Below, in pieces: positions 1-7,333 of a stretch of 8,826 nt of DNA. Both the position numbers and the translations under genes were made by a program. The DNA comes from Candidatus Poribacteria bacterium (lineage in GTDB: Bacteria > Poribacteria > WGA-4E > GCA-2687025), in contig NYZG01000381.1 of the NCBI GenBank assembly GCA_002687025.1, forward strand, positions 1-8,826, in the 5' to 3' direction. Numbering within the stretch: position 1 is the stretch's first letter; the number at the start of each line of letters is the position of its first letter. The notes under the pieces are model-generated. The model made no database searches and was not told the origin of the DNA. It saw only the letters and a list, made by a program, of their open reading frames with translations.

Positions 1-1
1 C

Positions 2-724
2 TGCGCGCAGACGTTCTGGTCGAACATCCTCCCCGTGCGGGCCGGCGAGGTCTCCTACGTCCATCTCGTGCGATCCCGCAGGCAGGCGTCGGGAGTTGGC
101 GGCGTGGCGTCGCTTGTCGTCGCAGGCATCCTGGACCTGTGGTGGATGCTCTGCATCGCGGTTGTGTTGGGCGTGGCGCTGCGTGGCATGGCTGCAAACG
201 ATCCCGCGTTGGCAACGCTGACTGCGGCGGCGGGCGTGGGCGTGGTAGCTATTCCCGTCGGCGGCATGGTCGCTCGCCGGGCGCCCGCGGGGTTCGCCGC
301 CCGCCTTGGGGCCGTGCCGCTCGTCGGTGGCCTGTTCGTGAGAACTGCCGATGAACTTCGCCGACAGACGTGGAGTCGTCCGCTGGTGACTGGGCTGGCG
401 TTCTCCGGGTTGGCGCTGATTTGCCGCTACGCGTTCCAGCTCTACCTACTCGACACGATGTTCGGTGGGATCACGTGGATGCAGGGGCTGTTCGCGCTTG
501 TGTTTGCCGGCCTCGTCAATCTCCTGCCGATCCAGGGCATCGGCAACGTTGGGAGCATCGAACTGCCTTGGACCTGGGCGCTGATACTCGTAGGCGTGAA
601 GCACACCGACGCCGCCGCGTCCGGCTTCGCGTTGCACGGCGTAGTGCTGGCGTACGCCGTGGCGACCGGCCTACTGTCCCTCGCGCTGCTCCGTGGCGAC
701 CGACCGACCGAACCGAACGCATGA
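2..724 (+). CDS. Flippase-like integral membrane protein, LPG_synthase_TM (UPF0104/AglD-like) family, 5' partial
   Basis: The reading frame is open from the window edge, so the N-terminus is missing; 240 residues remain. The fragment begins with N-I-L-P-V-R-A-G-E (fragment residues 8-16), matching the N-x-L-P-x-R-x-G-E loop of the lysylphosphatidylglycerol synthase transmembrane/AglD-like family. Near its end, P-I-Q-G-I-G-N-V-G-S-I-E (176-187) corresponds to the conserved Pro/Gly-rich 'GGxGxxE' segment of that family. About six hydrophobic segments are visible (roughly 35-62, 70-91, 130-152, 158-175, 190-198, 211-230). Family members number about 300-350 residues, so perhaps 70-100 are lost upstream. 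Known relatives move or modify lipids or lipid-linked sugars in the cytoplasmic membrane; the substrate here cannot be read. A GTG at 35 could be mistaken for the start, but the conserved motif runs through it. The stop overlaps the next start by ATGA, implying a shared operon. Confidence 0.8.
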   Translation, partial: CAQTFWSNILPVRAGEVSYVHLVRSRRQASGVGGVASLVVAGILDLWWMLCIAVVLGVALRGMAANDPALATLTAAAGVGVVAIPVGGMVARRAPAGFAARLGAVPLVGGLFVRTADELRRQTWSRPLVTGLAFSGLALICRYAFQLYLLDTMFGGITWMQGLFALVFAGLVNLLPIQGIGNVGSIELPWTWALILVGVKHTDAAASGFALHGVVLAYAVATGLLSLALLRGDRPTEPNA

Positions 725-1737
725 GCGCGCTCCGTTGGGACCCCGCCGACGATCCCGAAGCGTGGGACGACTACGTCTCCGCGATCCCGGGAGCGTGTGC
801 CTTCCACTCGCGCATGTGGAAGCAGGCCCTGTCAGCCGCGTTTCCGCAGTATCGCGAGGCGGACGCGTACCTGCGGCGCGGGGACGAGCGCGTCGGAGCG
901 TGGTCCGGGTGCGTGTTCGCGCCGGCGCCGTTCGTGTCGTTCGCCGAGTCGAGCCCTTGGCATCTGTACGGCGGCCCGCTCGGAGCCGCGCGTGAGGGCC
1001 TCGTCGACGCCGTCGCCTGCTGGGAGTCTCAAGCCCGGCGCGAGCACGCATGCGCCCTGTCTCTGACGCTGCCTCCAGACGACTTCGCAGCGTCCCGCGA
1101 CATCGTAGCCGAGCTCGGGTTCGGTCTCACGGGCCCGAAGTTCACGCACGTCCTCGACCTTCCCGGCGACGAGGGCACGCTCTGGGCTGACTACAAAGGC
1201 AGCGTTCGCACCGACGTCCGGAAGGCGAGAGCAGCAGGCGTCACCGTCCGCGAAGTCCGGGAGGGCCCGGAGATAGGCGCCTTCTACGCGATCTACCGCG
1301 CGACGATGGGCCGCTTCGGCAGCGTGTCGAAGCCGCCAGGCATGGTCGCTGATCTGGCGCGCTCACCTATCGCGACGCTCTTCCTCGCCGAGCGCGCGGG
1401 AATTCCGGTCGCTGGTCTCCTGCTCCTCGTGTTCGGCAAAGTCGCGACCGTATGGATGGCCGCGAGCCAGCCGCCCGAACGTCGCCATGCGCCGAACCAC
1501 CTGCTCTACCACACGGCGCTGACGTGGGCGATGGAACGTGGCTACCAACGGGCCGACTTCGGCGCATCGCCGCCTGAGAACGTCGGATTGGTGAAGTTCA
1601 AAGAGTCGTTCGGCGCCGCGCGCGCCGACTTCGGCACGATGACGAAGACCATCGCGCCGTTGCGCTCCGCTCTCTGGCGCGCGTCGGAGCCGGCGCTACG
1701 CCGCGTCTACCGCTCGTTGCAGGGCGTGCGCGGCTAG
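721..1737 (+). CDS. FemAB/GNAT-fold acyl- or aminoacyl-transferase (Acetyltransf_6-like)
   Basis: This 338-residue soluble protein has the layout of FemAB-like/GNAT-fold transferases. The basic segment S-V-R-T-D-V-R-K-A-R (161-170) matches the 'R..(V/I)RKA...G' helix that precedes the second GNAT domain. The C-terminal block has P-N-H-L-L-Y-H (258-264), G-Y-Q-R-A-D-F-G (274-281) and F-K-E-S-F-G (293-298), the family's hallmark 'GY..fDFG.s......FK..FG'. Relatives add amino acids to peptidoglycan precursors, or acyl/aminoacyl groups to polysaccharides and lipids; no acceptor can be named. The ATG lies in an ATGA overlap with the upstream flippase-like gene, and no clear Shine-Dalgarno precedes it, which favours translational coupling. 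Pairing with a lipid flippase-like protein suggests a lipid-linked envelope substrate (inference). Its TAG stop shares the CTAG at 1734-1737 with the converging oxidoreductase gene. Confidence 0.86.
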   Translation: MSALRWDPADDPEAWDDYVSAIPGACAFHSRMWKQALSAAFPQYREADAYLRRGDERVGAWSGCVFAPAPFVSFAESSPWHLYGGPLGAAREGLVDAVACWESQARREHACALSLTLPPDDFAASRDIVAELGFGLTGPKFTHVLDLPGDEGTLWADYKGSVRTDVRKARAAGVTVREVREGPEIGAFYAIYRATMGRFGSVSKPPGMVADLARSPIATLFLAERAGIPVAGLLLLVFGKVATVWMAASQPPERRHAPNHLLYHTALTWAMERGYQRADFGASPPENVGLVKFKESFGAARADFGTMTKTIAPLRSALWRASEPALRRVYRSLQGVRG

Positions 1738-2750
1738 ACCTCGCACTCGACGACGCGCCCAGTTGCCGCGCTCTGCCGCAGGCAGTCGGTCAGGACGACG
1801 ACCTCGCGCGCATGGGCCACCGTGACGAGTGGCGCCGCGCCGGCCGTGAGCGTGGCATGCACGTTGTCGTAGAACACCTCCTGCGCGTGGGCGGACACGC
1901 TGTCGAGCGTGCGTTCGTCTCCCGCCCGTCCGCCGACCAGCTCCGTCACGACAGCCTGCGACGTTGGCGTCCGGCACAGGTAGATGCCATCTGAGCCCAG
2001 GGCGTGCCAGCGCGGCGGCCCGGAGTCGCCGTCCACCATGTTGACTTCCACCTGCGCGACCAGCCCGTCGTCGAACTCGACCGTCGCGCGGAACACGTCG
2101 TCCGGCCAGATGACCGTCTGCGTATGGCAGAACACGCGCGTCGGGCGCACGCCCAGCACGTCTCGCGTCAGGCACAGCAGCTGGTCGAGCACGTGCGGCC
2201 CGCGTGAATAGACGGCGCCCCCACCGTGGTCCAGTCCGAGCGTCCAGGAGCGCTCCGGCGGCGTATCCATCGCCAGGTAGAACCCGCCACTGCGCCGCGA
2301 CTCGATGACGCGCACGTCTCCTAACGCCCCGCGTTCGAGGGCCTGCCGCAACGTCAGGAAGTCGGAATCCCAGCGACGGTTGTGGAAGACCGTCAGCAGG
2401 CGATCCGACCGACCGGCGGCGGCCATCATGCGATCCGCTTCCGCGACGGCTAGACACATGGGCTTCTCGACGACAACGTGCTTCCCCGCCTCCAGCGCCG
2501 CCACCGCCATGCCGACGTGCAACGTGTGTGGGATCGCGAGCACCACGAGCTCGACGTCATCCCGACACAGCAGCGCATCGAAGCTCGCGACCTGCGGCGC
2601 CTCCAGCGCGTCCCCGACGCGGGCCAACCGGACGGCGTCCTCGTCGCACACGCCTACTAGGCAGAACTTCGCCGCGCCGGCCAGATACTCCCCGTGCAGG
2701 CGCCACCCACTGTTTCCGAGCCCGACGATCCCAACTCCCACCTGGCGCAT
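1734..2750 (-). CDS. Gfo/Idh/MocA-family NAD(P)-dependent oxidoreductase
   Basis: The protein has 338 residues, usual for the family. An N-terminal Rossmann fold shows G-x-G-x-x-G as G10-L-G-N-S-G15, followed by strand and turn V-G-V-C-D-E at 32-37, where D36 is placed to bind the NAD(P) ribose. The conserved E-K-P motif is E95-K96-P97. The C-terminal alpha/beta domain contains G-P-H-V-L-D (184-189), whose His186 fits the usual catalytic histidine. Family members oxidise, reduce or epimerise sugars, inositols and related polyols, or act in hydride-transfer glycosidase systems, in the cytoplasm. It is the last gene of the minus-strand operon, 12 bases after the membrane protein gene, with GGAGGG ahead of its ATG. 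A role in handling a sugar released by the upstream sulfatase is inferred from position only. Substrate and cofactor preference are unknown. Confidence 0.95.
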   Translation of the reverse strand: MRQVGVGIVGLGNSGWRLHGEYLAGAAKFCLVGVCDEDAVRLARVGDALEAPQVASFDALLCRDDVELVVLAIPHTLHVGMAVAALEAGKHVVVEKPMCLAVAEADRMMAAAGRSDRLLTVFHNRRWDSDFLTLRQALERGALGDVRVIESRRSGGFYLAMDTPPERSWTLGLDHGGGAVYSRGPHVLDQLLCLTRDVLGVRPTRVFCHTQTVIWPDDVFRATVEFDDGLVAQVEVNMVDGDSGPPRWHALGSDGIYLCRTPTSQAVVTELVGGRAGDERTLDSVSAHAQEVFYDNVHATLTAGAAPLVTVAHAREVVVLTDCLRQSAATGRVVECEV

Positions 2751-2754
2751 GATG

Positions 2755-2760
2755 CCCTCC
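2755..2760 (-). promoter_or_regulatory. Ribosome binding site for the Gfo/Idh/MocA gene
   Basis: The minus strand reads GGAGGG four bases before the ATG at 2750 and sits just after the TAG stop (2765-2763) of the preceding gene. It fixes the start and supports termination-reinitiation within the operon. Confidence 0.75.
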
Positions 2761-2762
2761 AG

Positions 2763-4367
2763 CTACGGGTGCGCGGACCCGCGTGTCGGCCGCTGTTTCG
2801 TGGCCGTCCTGTTCGGCCCAAAGCGGATGTGCAGCCCGGCGTCGCTGATGTGCTCCGACCCGAACAGCCCCTTCGCGACCGTCCATCCCGCCACCGTGAC
2901 ACAGACCACGCCCAATACGGCGGCCGTCACGGCCGCCGATGTCGCCGCCGCGGCCCCGCTCGTCTCGACGAGGGCGACCGACGTCGCGCCCAGGCATACG
3001 AACACGGTGCATGCCACGGCATTCCACGTGATAGCGCCTTCGGTGATGATGCGCGCCGGGGTGAATCCAGTCAGCGCTCGCTCGAAGTTGAACACGACGA
3101 TCCACCACATGAACAGCAGGAACAGAAGCTGCGCACGTCCCAACGCACTCTCCGGCAGGAACGGCAGCGGCGAGCGCAAATGTGCGGCGCCGATCCACAC
3201 GACCGCCACGCCGATCGCGAGGTACACGAGCTCGAACCATCCAATCCACCCGCGGGAACGTCGAAACCAACCGGCCGTGGGGATGCGATAGAAGCGCTCG
3301 GGCAGCGAAGCCACCTGCTCGATCCACGTCAGCGTGGCCTTGCGATGGTTCACGTACGTCAGCAGCACCAGCGTGAACGCCACCGCCGCCACATGCATCC
3401 ATCTGCTCACGCCGCCGGCCTCGTGTGCCGGCGCCCGTTGCGCCAGTACGCCCATCGCGACCGACAAGCCGAGGCCGTGGAACGCGCCCTGAGTCTGTTC
3501 CAGAACGCTGTGCCAGTTCGTGCGCAGTCCGGTGCGAATGCACGCGAGCTTGATGGCCTGCGACAGCGAATACCCCGCTCCGCCGATCGCCCCGGTCATC
3601 CACATGGCGAAGGCGAGGTCTCCATACCCGAAGCGCCAGCAGTACGCGGACGCCCCGATGACCATCCCCACGCACCCGGCCCAGTTATCTCCTCGCGGCG
3701 GCGTCATGCGCAGGCCGAGGACGTTCACCAGCAGGAGGAACGCGCCGTACCACCCCACGCCGAGGTATAGGATGAGCGTCGTTGCCGGGTCGAATCGGCC
3801 GCGCAACGCCACCACGACGAGTACGGCCGCTGCCGCGACCAGCACTTCGAGCCAGTCCGTGTCGTACCAGTACAGGCGGCTCTCATGCCGTCGCCCGGAG
3901 TTCTTTGCAGCCATCGCGTCGACGATGGTCTCTTGCAGCCCCCACCCCGCGAGTACAAGCACAATCGGCAGGCCGAACAGCGCGAGCGTCGCGCCGTCGA
4001 ACAGCGCCGCGACTCCGACGCCAAGCCCTCCCAACGCCGCCCAGCAGAACCCGATCACACCGAGATTGGCGAAGCCGTACAGGATTGAGGGCGTGTGCCC
4101 CGAATGCGTGAACGCGATCACCTGCATGTACGACATGCTGCCGCCGAGAGACCACCCCAGGGCGCCGAACATCGCGAACAGGTGCGCCCGCTCCCACCAG
4201 TCTGGACGACCCGACATGATCGCCACCGCCATGGCCGCAAGCGCGCCCGGCATCGCGGCGCCGGACTCATGCCCGAAGTTGCCGCGGATGCCCCACCCGA
4301 GGGACAGCGCCATGACCGTGAGCGCCACCATCTGCCACGGAATGGCCGTCAGAGCCGCGAAGTCCAT
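2763..4367 (-). CDS. Uncharacterised polytopic membrane protein (about 13-15 membrane segments)
   Basis: I do not recognise a named family for this 534-residue protein. Hydrophobic stretches are spread along nearly the whole length (for example about 10-25, 36-52, 95-122, 126-145, 172-189, 196-218, 229-245, 250-270, 293-310, 322-340, 377-396, 412-428, 446-466, 474-495), and the last 30 residues are basic and probably cytoplasmic. Striking polar and Gly residues sit in or next to membrane segments: G-W-G-I-R-G-N-F-G-H-E (24-34), G-G-S-M-S-Y (75-80) and T-P-P-R-G-D-N-W (222-229). I recall a similar 'GWGIRGxxGHE' start in hypothetical proteins of uncultured bacteria, but cannot confirm it. A longer frame opens at 4625, but ATG 4367 has a good ribosome binding site and starts the hydrophobic protein, while the 86 extra residues are Arg/Gly-rich and overlap the sulfatase. 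Position between sulfatase and oxidoreductase genes suggests a transporter or membrane enzyme for the same pathway (inference). Confidence 0.82.
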   Translation of the reverse strand: MDFAALTAIPWQMVALTVMALSLGWGIRGNFGHESGAAMPGALAAMAVAIMSGRPDWWERAHLFAMFGALGWSLGGSMSYMQVIAFTHSGHTPSILYGFANLGVIGFCWAALGGLGVGVAALFDGATLALFGLPIVLVLAGWGLQETIVDAMAAKNSGRRHESRLYWYDTDWLEVLVAAAAVLVVVALRGRFDPATTLILYLGVGWYGAFLLLVNVLGLRMTPPRGDNWAGCVGMVIGASAYCWRFGYGDLAFAMWMTGAIGGAGYSLSQAIKLACIRTGLRTNWHSVLEQTQGAFHGLGLSVAMGVLAQRAPAHEAGGVSRWMHVAAVAFTLVLLTYVNHRKATLTWIEQVASLPERFYRIPTAGWFRRSRGWIGWFELVYLAIGVAVVWIGAAHLRSPLPFLPESALGRAQLLFLLFMWWIVVFNFERALTGFTPARIITEGAITWNAVACTVFVCLGATSVALVETSGAAAATSAAVTAAVLGVVCVTVAGWTVAKGLFGSEHISDAGLHIRFGPNRTATKQRPTRGSAHP

Positions 4368-4370
4368 ACG

Positions 4371-4379
4371 CTTCCTCTC
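4371..4379 (-). promoter_or_regulatory. Ribosome binding site deciding the membrane-protein start
   Basis: The minus strand reads GAGAGGAAG, with AGGA five bases before the ATG at 4367, inside the 32-base gap after the sulfatase stop. It favours this start over the upstream in-frame codon at 4625, which would overlap the sulfatase gene. Confidence 0.75.
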
Positions 4380-4399
4380 GGTCCGCGCATCCCAACGCG

Positions 4400-5812
4400 C
4401 TAGGAATCGCCTGCCGCCCTGAGCGCCTCGGAGCCGGGCCACGGCACGCCGAGATCGTTCGCGCGCATCTTGCTCGTCCCGGGCTGCCACAGATCCCAGT
4501 CGCCCGAGTCCACGCGATACCCCCAGTCGTCCCCAACGTCCGCCATGCGACGGGAGAGCGCCGCGTCCATCTCGGCGACGAGACCCGCCGAGGCGGCATC
4601 GTCCACCAGGTTTCGCGTCTCCCATGGATCGCCACCCATGTCATAGAGTAGCCACGGGCCGTCCTGGGTGCGCGCGTACATGTGCCGCGCGCTACGTAGC
4701 GCCCGCCATCCCGGCCACGGGACATACGCGTAGGGCATCGAGCAGCAGGCGTACTCGTCGCGGCCGGATTCATCTCCCGTCCGCAGCGCCTTGGCCGCGC
4801 TGTGGCCGTCCAGCCCAGAGGGCGGCGTCAGCCCGGCGAGTTCCACCAGCGTCGGGTACAGATCCGGCGTCCCCACGGGTCGCTCCAGGGTGCTTCCCCC
4901 GGTGATCTGCCCGGGGTAGCGCACGAGCAGAGGCACGCGCAGCGACGCGTCATAGGGCCATCGCTTGTTCCCGCGATATCCGTGACTCCCGAGCATCTCC
5001 CCGTGGTCGGACGTGTAGACGCAGAGCGTGTCTTCCGTGGCGCCCATGCGGTCGAGTTCCGCCATCAGCCTGCCAAACGCCTCGTCGAGGGTCTGTATCA
5101 GCCCGTAGTAGCCCGGTAGCGCTTCGGCGGCGTACTCCGCGGCGGGCCCAGCCGGCACGTTCCGTGGCAGCGGAGACCCCACGTACCGGTCCGCGTACCC
5201 CTGCGGCGGGTCGAACGGCGTATGCGGCGGCCCCCACGATAGGAAGAGACACCACGGTGTGCCACGCGCCTGCCTCTCCCGGATGAACTCCAACGCCTGG
5301 TCGACTTGCGTCTCCGGCTGGTACGCGTCGACGTGGATGGGCGTGGGATCGTCGCGGTAGTACGTCCATGAGTGGTACTGGTGGCTGCCGTTGAACGCGG
5401 CCCAGTAGTCGTCGAACCCATGCCGCGCGTCGTGCGGCACGAAACCCGCCGCCGGGTCGTCGGAACGGTTCTGCTTCGGGTCGCCAGCGGGGAAGTTCAG
5501 ATGCCACTTGCCGACGTAGCCCGTGTCGTAGCCGTGCTCCTTGAACACGTCCGCGACACACGGCCCCGGCGGGCGAAACGGCACGTAGTTCGTCGGGTAG
5601 CCGCAGCGGTGTGTGTACATCCCGGTCATCAGGCTCGCGCGGTACGGCCCGCACACCGGCGTGTTCGACACGGCGACCTTCGCACGCGCGCCCTGCGCCG
5701 CGAAAGCGTCCAGATGCGGCGTGCGGATGTGCTGGTTCCCGTAGCAGCCCAGGTCGGTGGCCCGGTGCTGGTCCGAGAACACGAAGAGGACGTTGGGCCG
5801 TCGCGCCGTCAT
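4400..5812 (-). CDS. Formylglycine-dependent sulfatase, predicted cytoplasmic
   Basis: This 470-residue protein is a type I sulfatase of the alkaline-phosphatase superfamily, hydrolysing sulfate esters. Visible landmarks in order: N-V-L-F-V-F-S-D-Q-H with metal ligand D14; the signature C54-G-P-Y-R58 followed by A-S-L-M-T-G, where C54 would be converted to formylglycine by a separate enzyme not encoded here; G-K-W-H (101-104); P-P-H-T-P-F with H197; T-S-D-H-G-E with D269/H270; and G-N-K-R (281-284). The second residue after Cys is Pro as expected, and the position before Arg is Tyr where Ser is commoner. The N-terminus enters the catalytic fold at once, with no signal peptide, so action is probably cytoplasmic. 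ATG 5812 overlaps the dehydrogenase stop as ATGA; an in-frame ATG at 5818 is an alternative. Substrate unknown: a sulfated sugar is suggested by the neighbours, but choline-sulfate or phosphoester substrates cannot be excluded. Confidence 0.95.
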   Translation of the reverse strand: MTARRPNVLFVFSDQHRATDLGCYGNQHIRTPHLDAFAAQGARAKVAVSNTPVCGPYRASLMTGMYTHRCGYPTNYVPFRPPGPCVADVFKEHGYDTGYVGKWHLNFPAGDPKQNRSDDPAAGFVPHDARHGFDDYWAAFNGSHQYHSWTYYRDDPTPIHVDAYQPETQVDQALEFIRERQARGTPWCLFLSWGPPHTPFDPPQGYADRYVGSPLPRNVPAGPAAEYAAEALPGYYGLIQTLDEAFGRLMAELDRMGATEDTLCVYTSDHGEMLGSHGYRGNKRWPYDASLRVPLLVRYPGQITGGSTLERPVGTPDLYPTLVELAGLTPPSGLDGHSAAKALRTGDESGRDEYACCSMPYAYVPWPGWRALRSARHMYARTQDGPWLLYDMGGDPWETRNLVDDAASAGLVAEMDAALSRRMADVGDDWGYRVDSGDWDLWQPGTSKMRANDLGVPWPGSEALRAAGDS

Positions 5813-6825
5813 CCCCATTTGGTCAGGTCCAGGAGCACGCCGAGGTGGCTGTCCTTGCGGCTGAGAAGGCCGTTGTACGCCTTGTCCGCGTCGCTCGCGT
5901 CGAACGTGTGCGTGATGAGCGGCGCGACGGTCATCTTCCCTTCCGCGATGAACGACAGCATCAACTCCGTGGGGTCTGGGTCGCCGAACTCCGTCGCGTT
6001 CGCCACGTGTCGCCCGTGCGCGCCAATGATCGAGACGCCCGGCACGTGCACGTCGAAGTACGGGTCGATCTGCGTCGTGCCGCGAGGACTGCCCAGCAGA
6101 ACGACCTGTCCGCGTTCCCGGGCGGTCTTGATGGCCTGCGGGATCACCGACGGATCGCCCGTCGCCTCGACAACGATGTGGAAGCCGGAGCCGTGCGCCA
6201 GGTGATCCAGCATGTCGTCGAGTTCTTTGGTGTGCGCCGGGTTGATCTGGCTGTCGATGTGGCACTGCGCCGAGATTTCCAGCCGATGCTGCATGACGTC
6301 GATGCCGACGACCCGTCGCGCGCCGGCCCGCTGCAGCATCTGGGCGGCGAGATTCCCTATCAGCCCCTGCCCGAACACCGCGGCCGTGATCCCGAGCCGG
6401 ACATCCGTCAGTCGCACCGCGGTGAGCGCGATTTGCGCCAGCGCGGCGAACGGCACGTGCTCCACGGCCATGCCCGGTGGCGCCTTGTGGATCGGCCGGC
6501 TCGTGCGGACGAGCGTGTGCGACTCGTGCCCGTTGCGCGTGAAGATCACGTCGCCTTCCGCGATATCGTCCACGCCGAACCCTACCTTCGCCGCGCGGCC
6601 TACGGTCGCGTAGCCCGGCCGGAACGGGAAGCTCGCGTACTTGAAGTCGGCGATGGGAAATCCGATGTGGGTCTCGGTGAACATCGCCAGCTCCGTGCCG
6701 GGGCTGATCAGGCCGTACAGGTTCTCGATGATGACTTCGCCCGGCTTTGGGTCGTCCGGGATCTCGAACTCCTCGACCTCGACCTGCATCTTTGCCGGGA
6801 ACACCAACCGTTTCGCCACTGCCAT
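5809..6825 (-). CDS. Medium-chain dehydrogenase/reductase lacking zinc sites (BchC/threonine-dehydrogenase-like)
   Basis: The 338 residues form a GroES-like N-terminal domain and a Rossmann domain. The nucleotide-binding motif is G152-Q-G-L-I-G157 and the second strand ends V-V-G-I-D, where D176 favours NAD over NADP. Zinc-dependent members carry a catalytic Cys in a 'G-x-C-G-x-D' loop; here the matching stretch is G-L-I-S-P-G-T-E (38-45) with no Cys, and the four-Cys structural zinc lobe is also absent. The 'SPGTE' variant is typical of a branch that includes bacteriochlorophyllide dehydrogenase-like proteins and many sugar or polyol dehydrogenases of unknown substrate. It is the first gene of the operon and overlaps the sulfatase start by four bases. 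The frame stays open upstream to about 7356, but GGAGGT before ATG 6825 and the loss of any recognisable domain upstream set the start here. A role in oxidising a sugar or alcohol is inferred. Confidence 0.92.
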   Translation of the reverse strand: MAVAKRLVFPAKMQVEVEEFEIPDDPKPGEVIIENLYGLISPGTELAMFTETHIGFPIADFKYASFPFRPGYATVGRAAKVGFGVDDIAEGDVIFTRNGHESHTLVRTSRPIHKAPPGMAVEHVPFAALAQIALTAVRLTDVRLGITAAVFGQGLIGNLAAQMLQRAGARRVVGIDVMQHRLEISAQCHIDSQINPAHTKELDDMLDHLAHGSGFHIVVEATGDPSVIPQAIKTARERGQVVLLGSPRGTTQIDPYFDVHVPGVSIIGAHGRHVANATEFGDPDPTELMLSFIAEGKMTVAPLITHTFDASDADKAYNGLLSRKDSHLGVLLDLTKWG

Positions 6826-6833
6826 GCTCTGAT

Positions 6834-6839
6834 ACCTCC
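6834..6839 (-). promoter_or_regulatory. Ribosome binding site deciding the dehydrogenase start
   Basis: The minus strand reads GGAGGT eight bases ahead of ATG 6825. It is a near-perfect Shine-Dalgarno and argues against the long in-frame upstream extension being translated as part of this protein. Confidence 0.8.
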
Positions 6840-6876
6840 GCGGTCGTCCATCACTTTCCCGGTTGTGCCGATCGCG

Positions 6877-6894
6877 CTGCGCGCGGCCGCGCAG
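6877..6894. promoter_or_regulatory. GC-rich hairpin in the leader of the sulfatase operon
   Basis: CTGCGCG and CGCGCAG form a perfect 7-base stem around a CGGC loop; a 12-base perfect palindrome also lies inside it. It ends 51 bases before the dehydrogenase ATG, so it would be in the 5' leader if transcription starts further upstream. No T-run follows on either strand, so it is not a standard intrinsic terminator. In GC-rich DNA such a structure can occur by chance. Confidence 0.3.
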
Positions 6895-7333
6895 AACGGC
6901 CTCCACGCCACGTCCCACGCGCCGAGGAGCGGCACGCTCGTGCAACGGCTTACAGTATGCGCCTACCGGCGTCCCAATGCTTGCCCGTAGCTCCCCAGCG
7001 CGAACGCGGTCGTCGTCCGAGCCAAGATGCCGGAGGCCGGCGCACACGCCGCGGCTGGCGGCGGGGCGGCAGGACCGTATGGTCTGGTGGGCTGTGCCAT
7101 GCCTGTTAGCACGTTCCGCGCAGAACAGATCGAGCACGAAGGGCGGATCGACGTCATCCGTCGCGAGCTGATCGATGGGCCCGGCGTGCTCGCCGCTGTT
7201 GGGGAATACCGACGAGGAAACTGTGACCGGCGGATACGCAGCCCCATAGGGGCCGACACGATCGTCGAGCCCATGGACGGGGTCCGCGCGACTGTAGTGG
7301 GAGTGCGCCGACGACGGGCCGCCCTGGCTGCTG

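Noticed and set aside
697..710. Short CGAC tandem repeat (about 3.5 units) before the transferase start
   Set aside because: It is inside the flippase-like coding sequence, too short for likely slippage, and ordinary for GC-rich DNA.
370..720. A longer transferase starting at 370
   Set aside because: The extra residues are a shadow of the flippase-like gene; the family fold starts at the ATG at 721, which overlaps the upstream stop as ATGA.
4368..4625. Extending the membrane protein to an in-frame start at 4625 (620 residues)
   Set aside because: The added 86 residues are Arg/Gly-rich, lie antisense-free but fully across the sulfatase gene's 3' end in another frame, and the ATG at 4367 has a good ribosome binding site.
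5813..6265. Extending the sulfatase upstream to 6265
   Set aside because: The extra 151 residues overlap the dehydrogenase gene in another frame and precede a complete sulfatase N-terminus.
721..6825. Three different proteins each exactly 338 residues long
   Set aside because: They belong to unrelated families of similar typical length, so I treat this as coincidence.
6826..7137. Extending the dehydrogenase upstream to 7137
   Set aside because: The extension has no domain similarity I can see and is rich in Arg; GGAGGT before ATG 6825 and the usual family length argue for the shorter protein.
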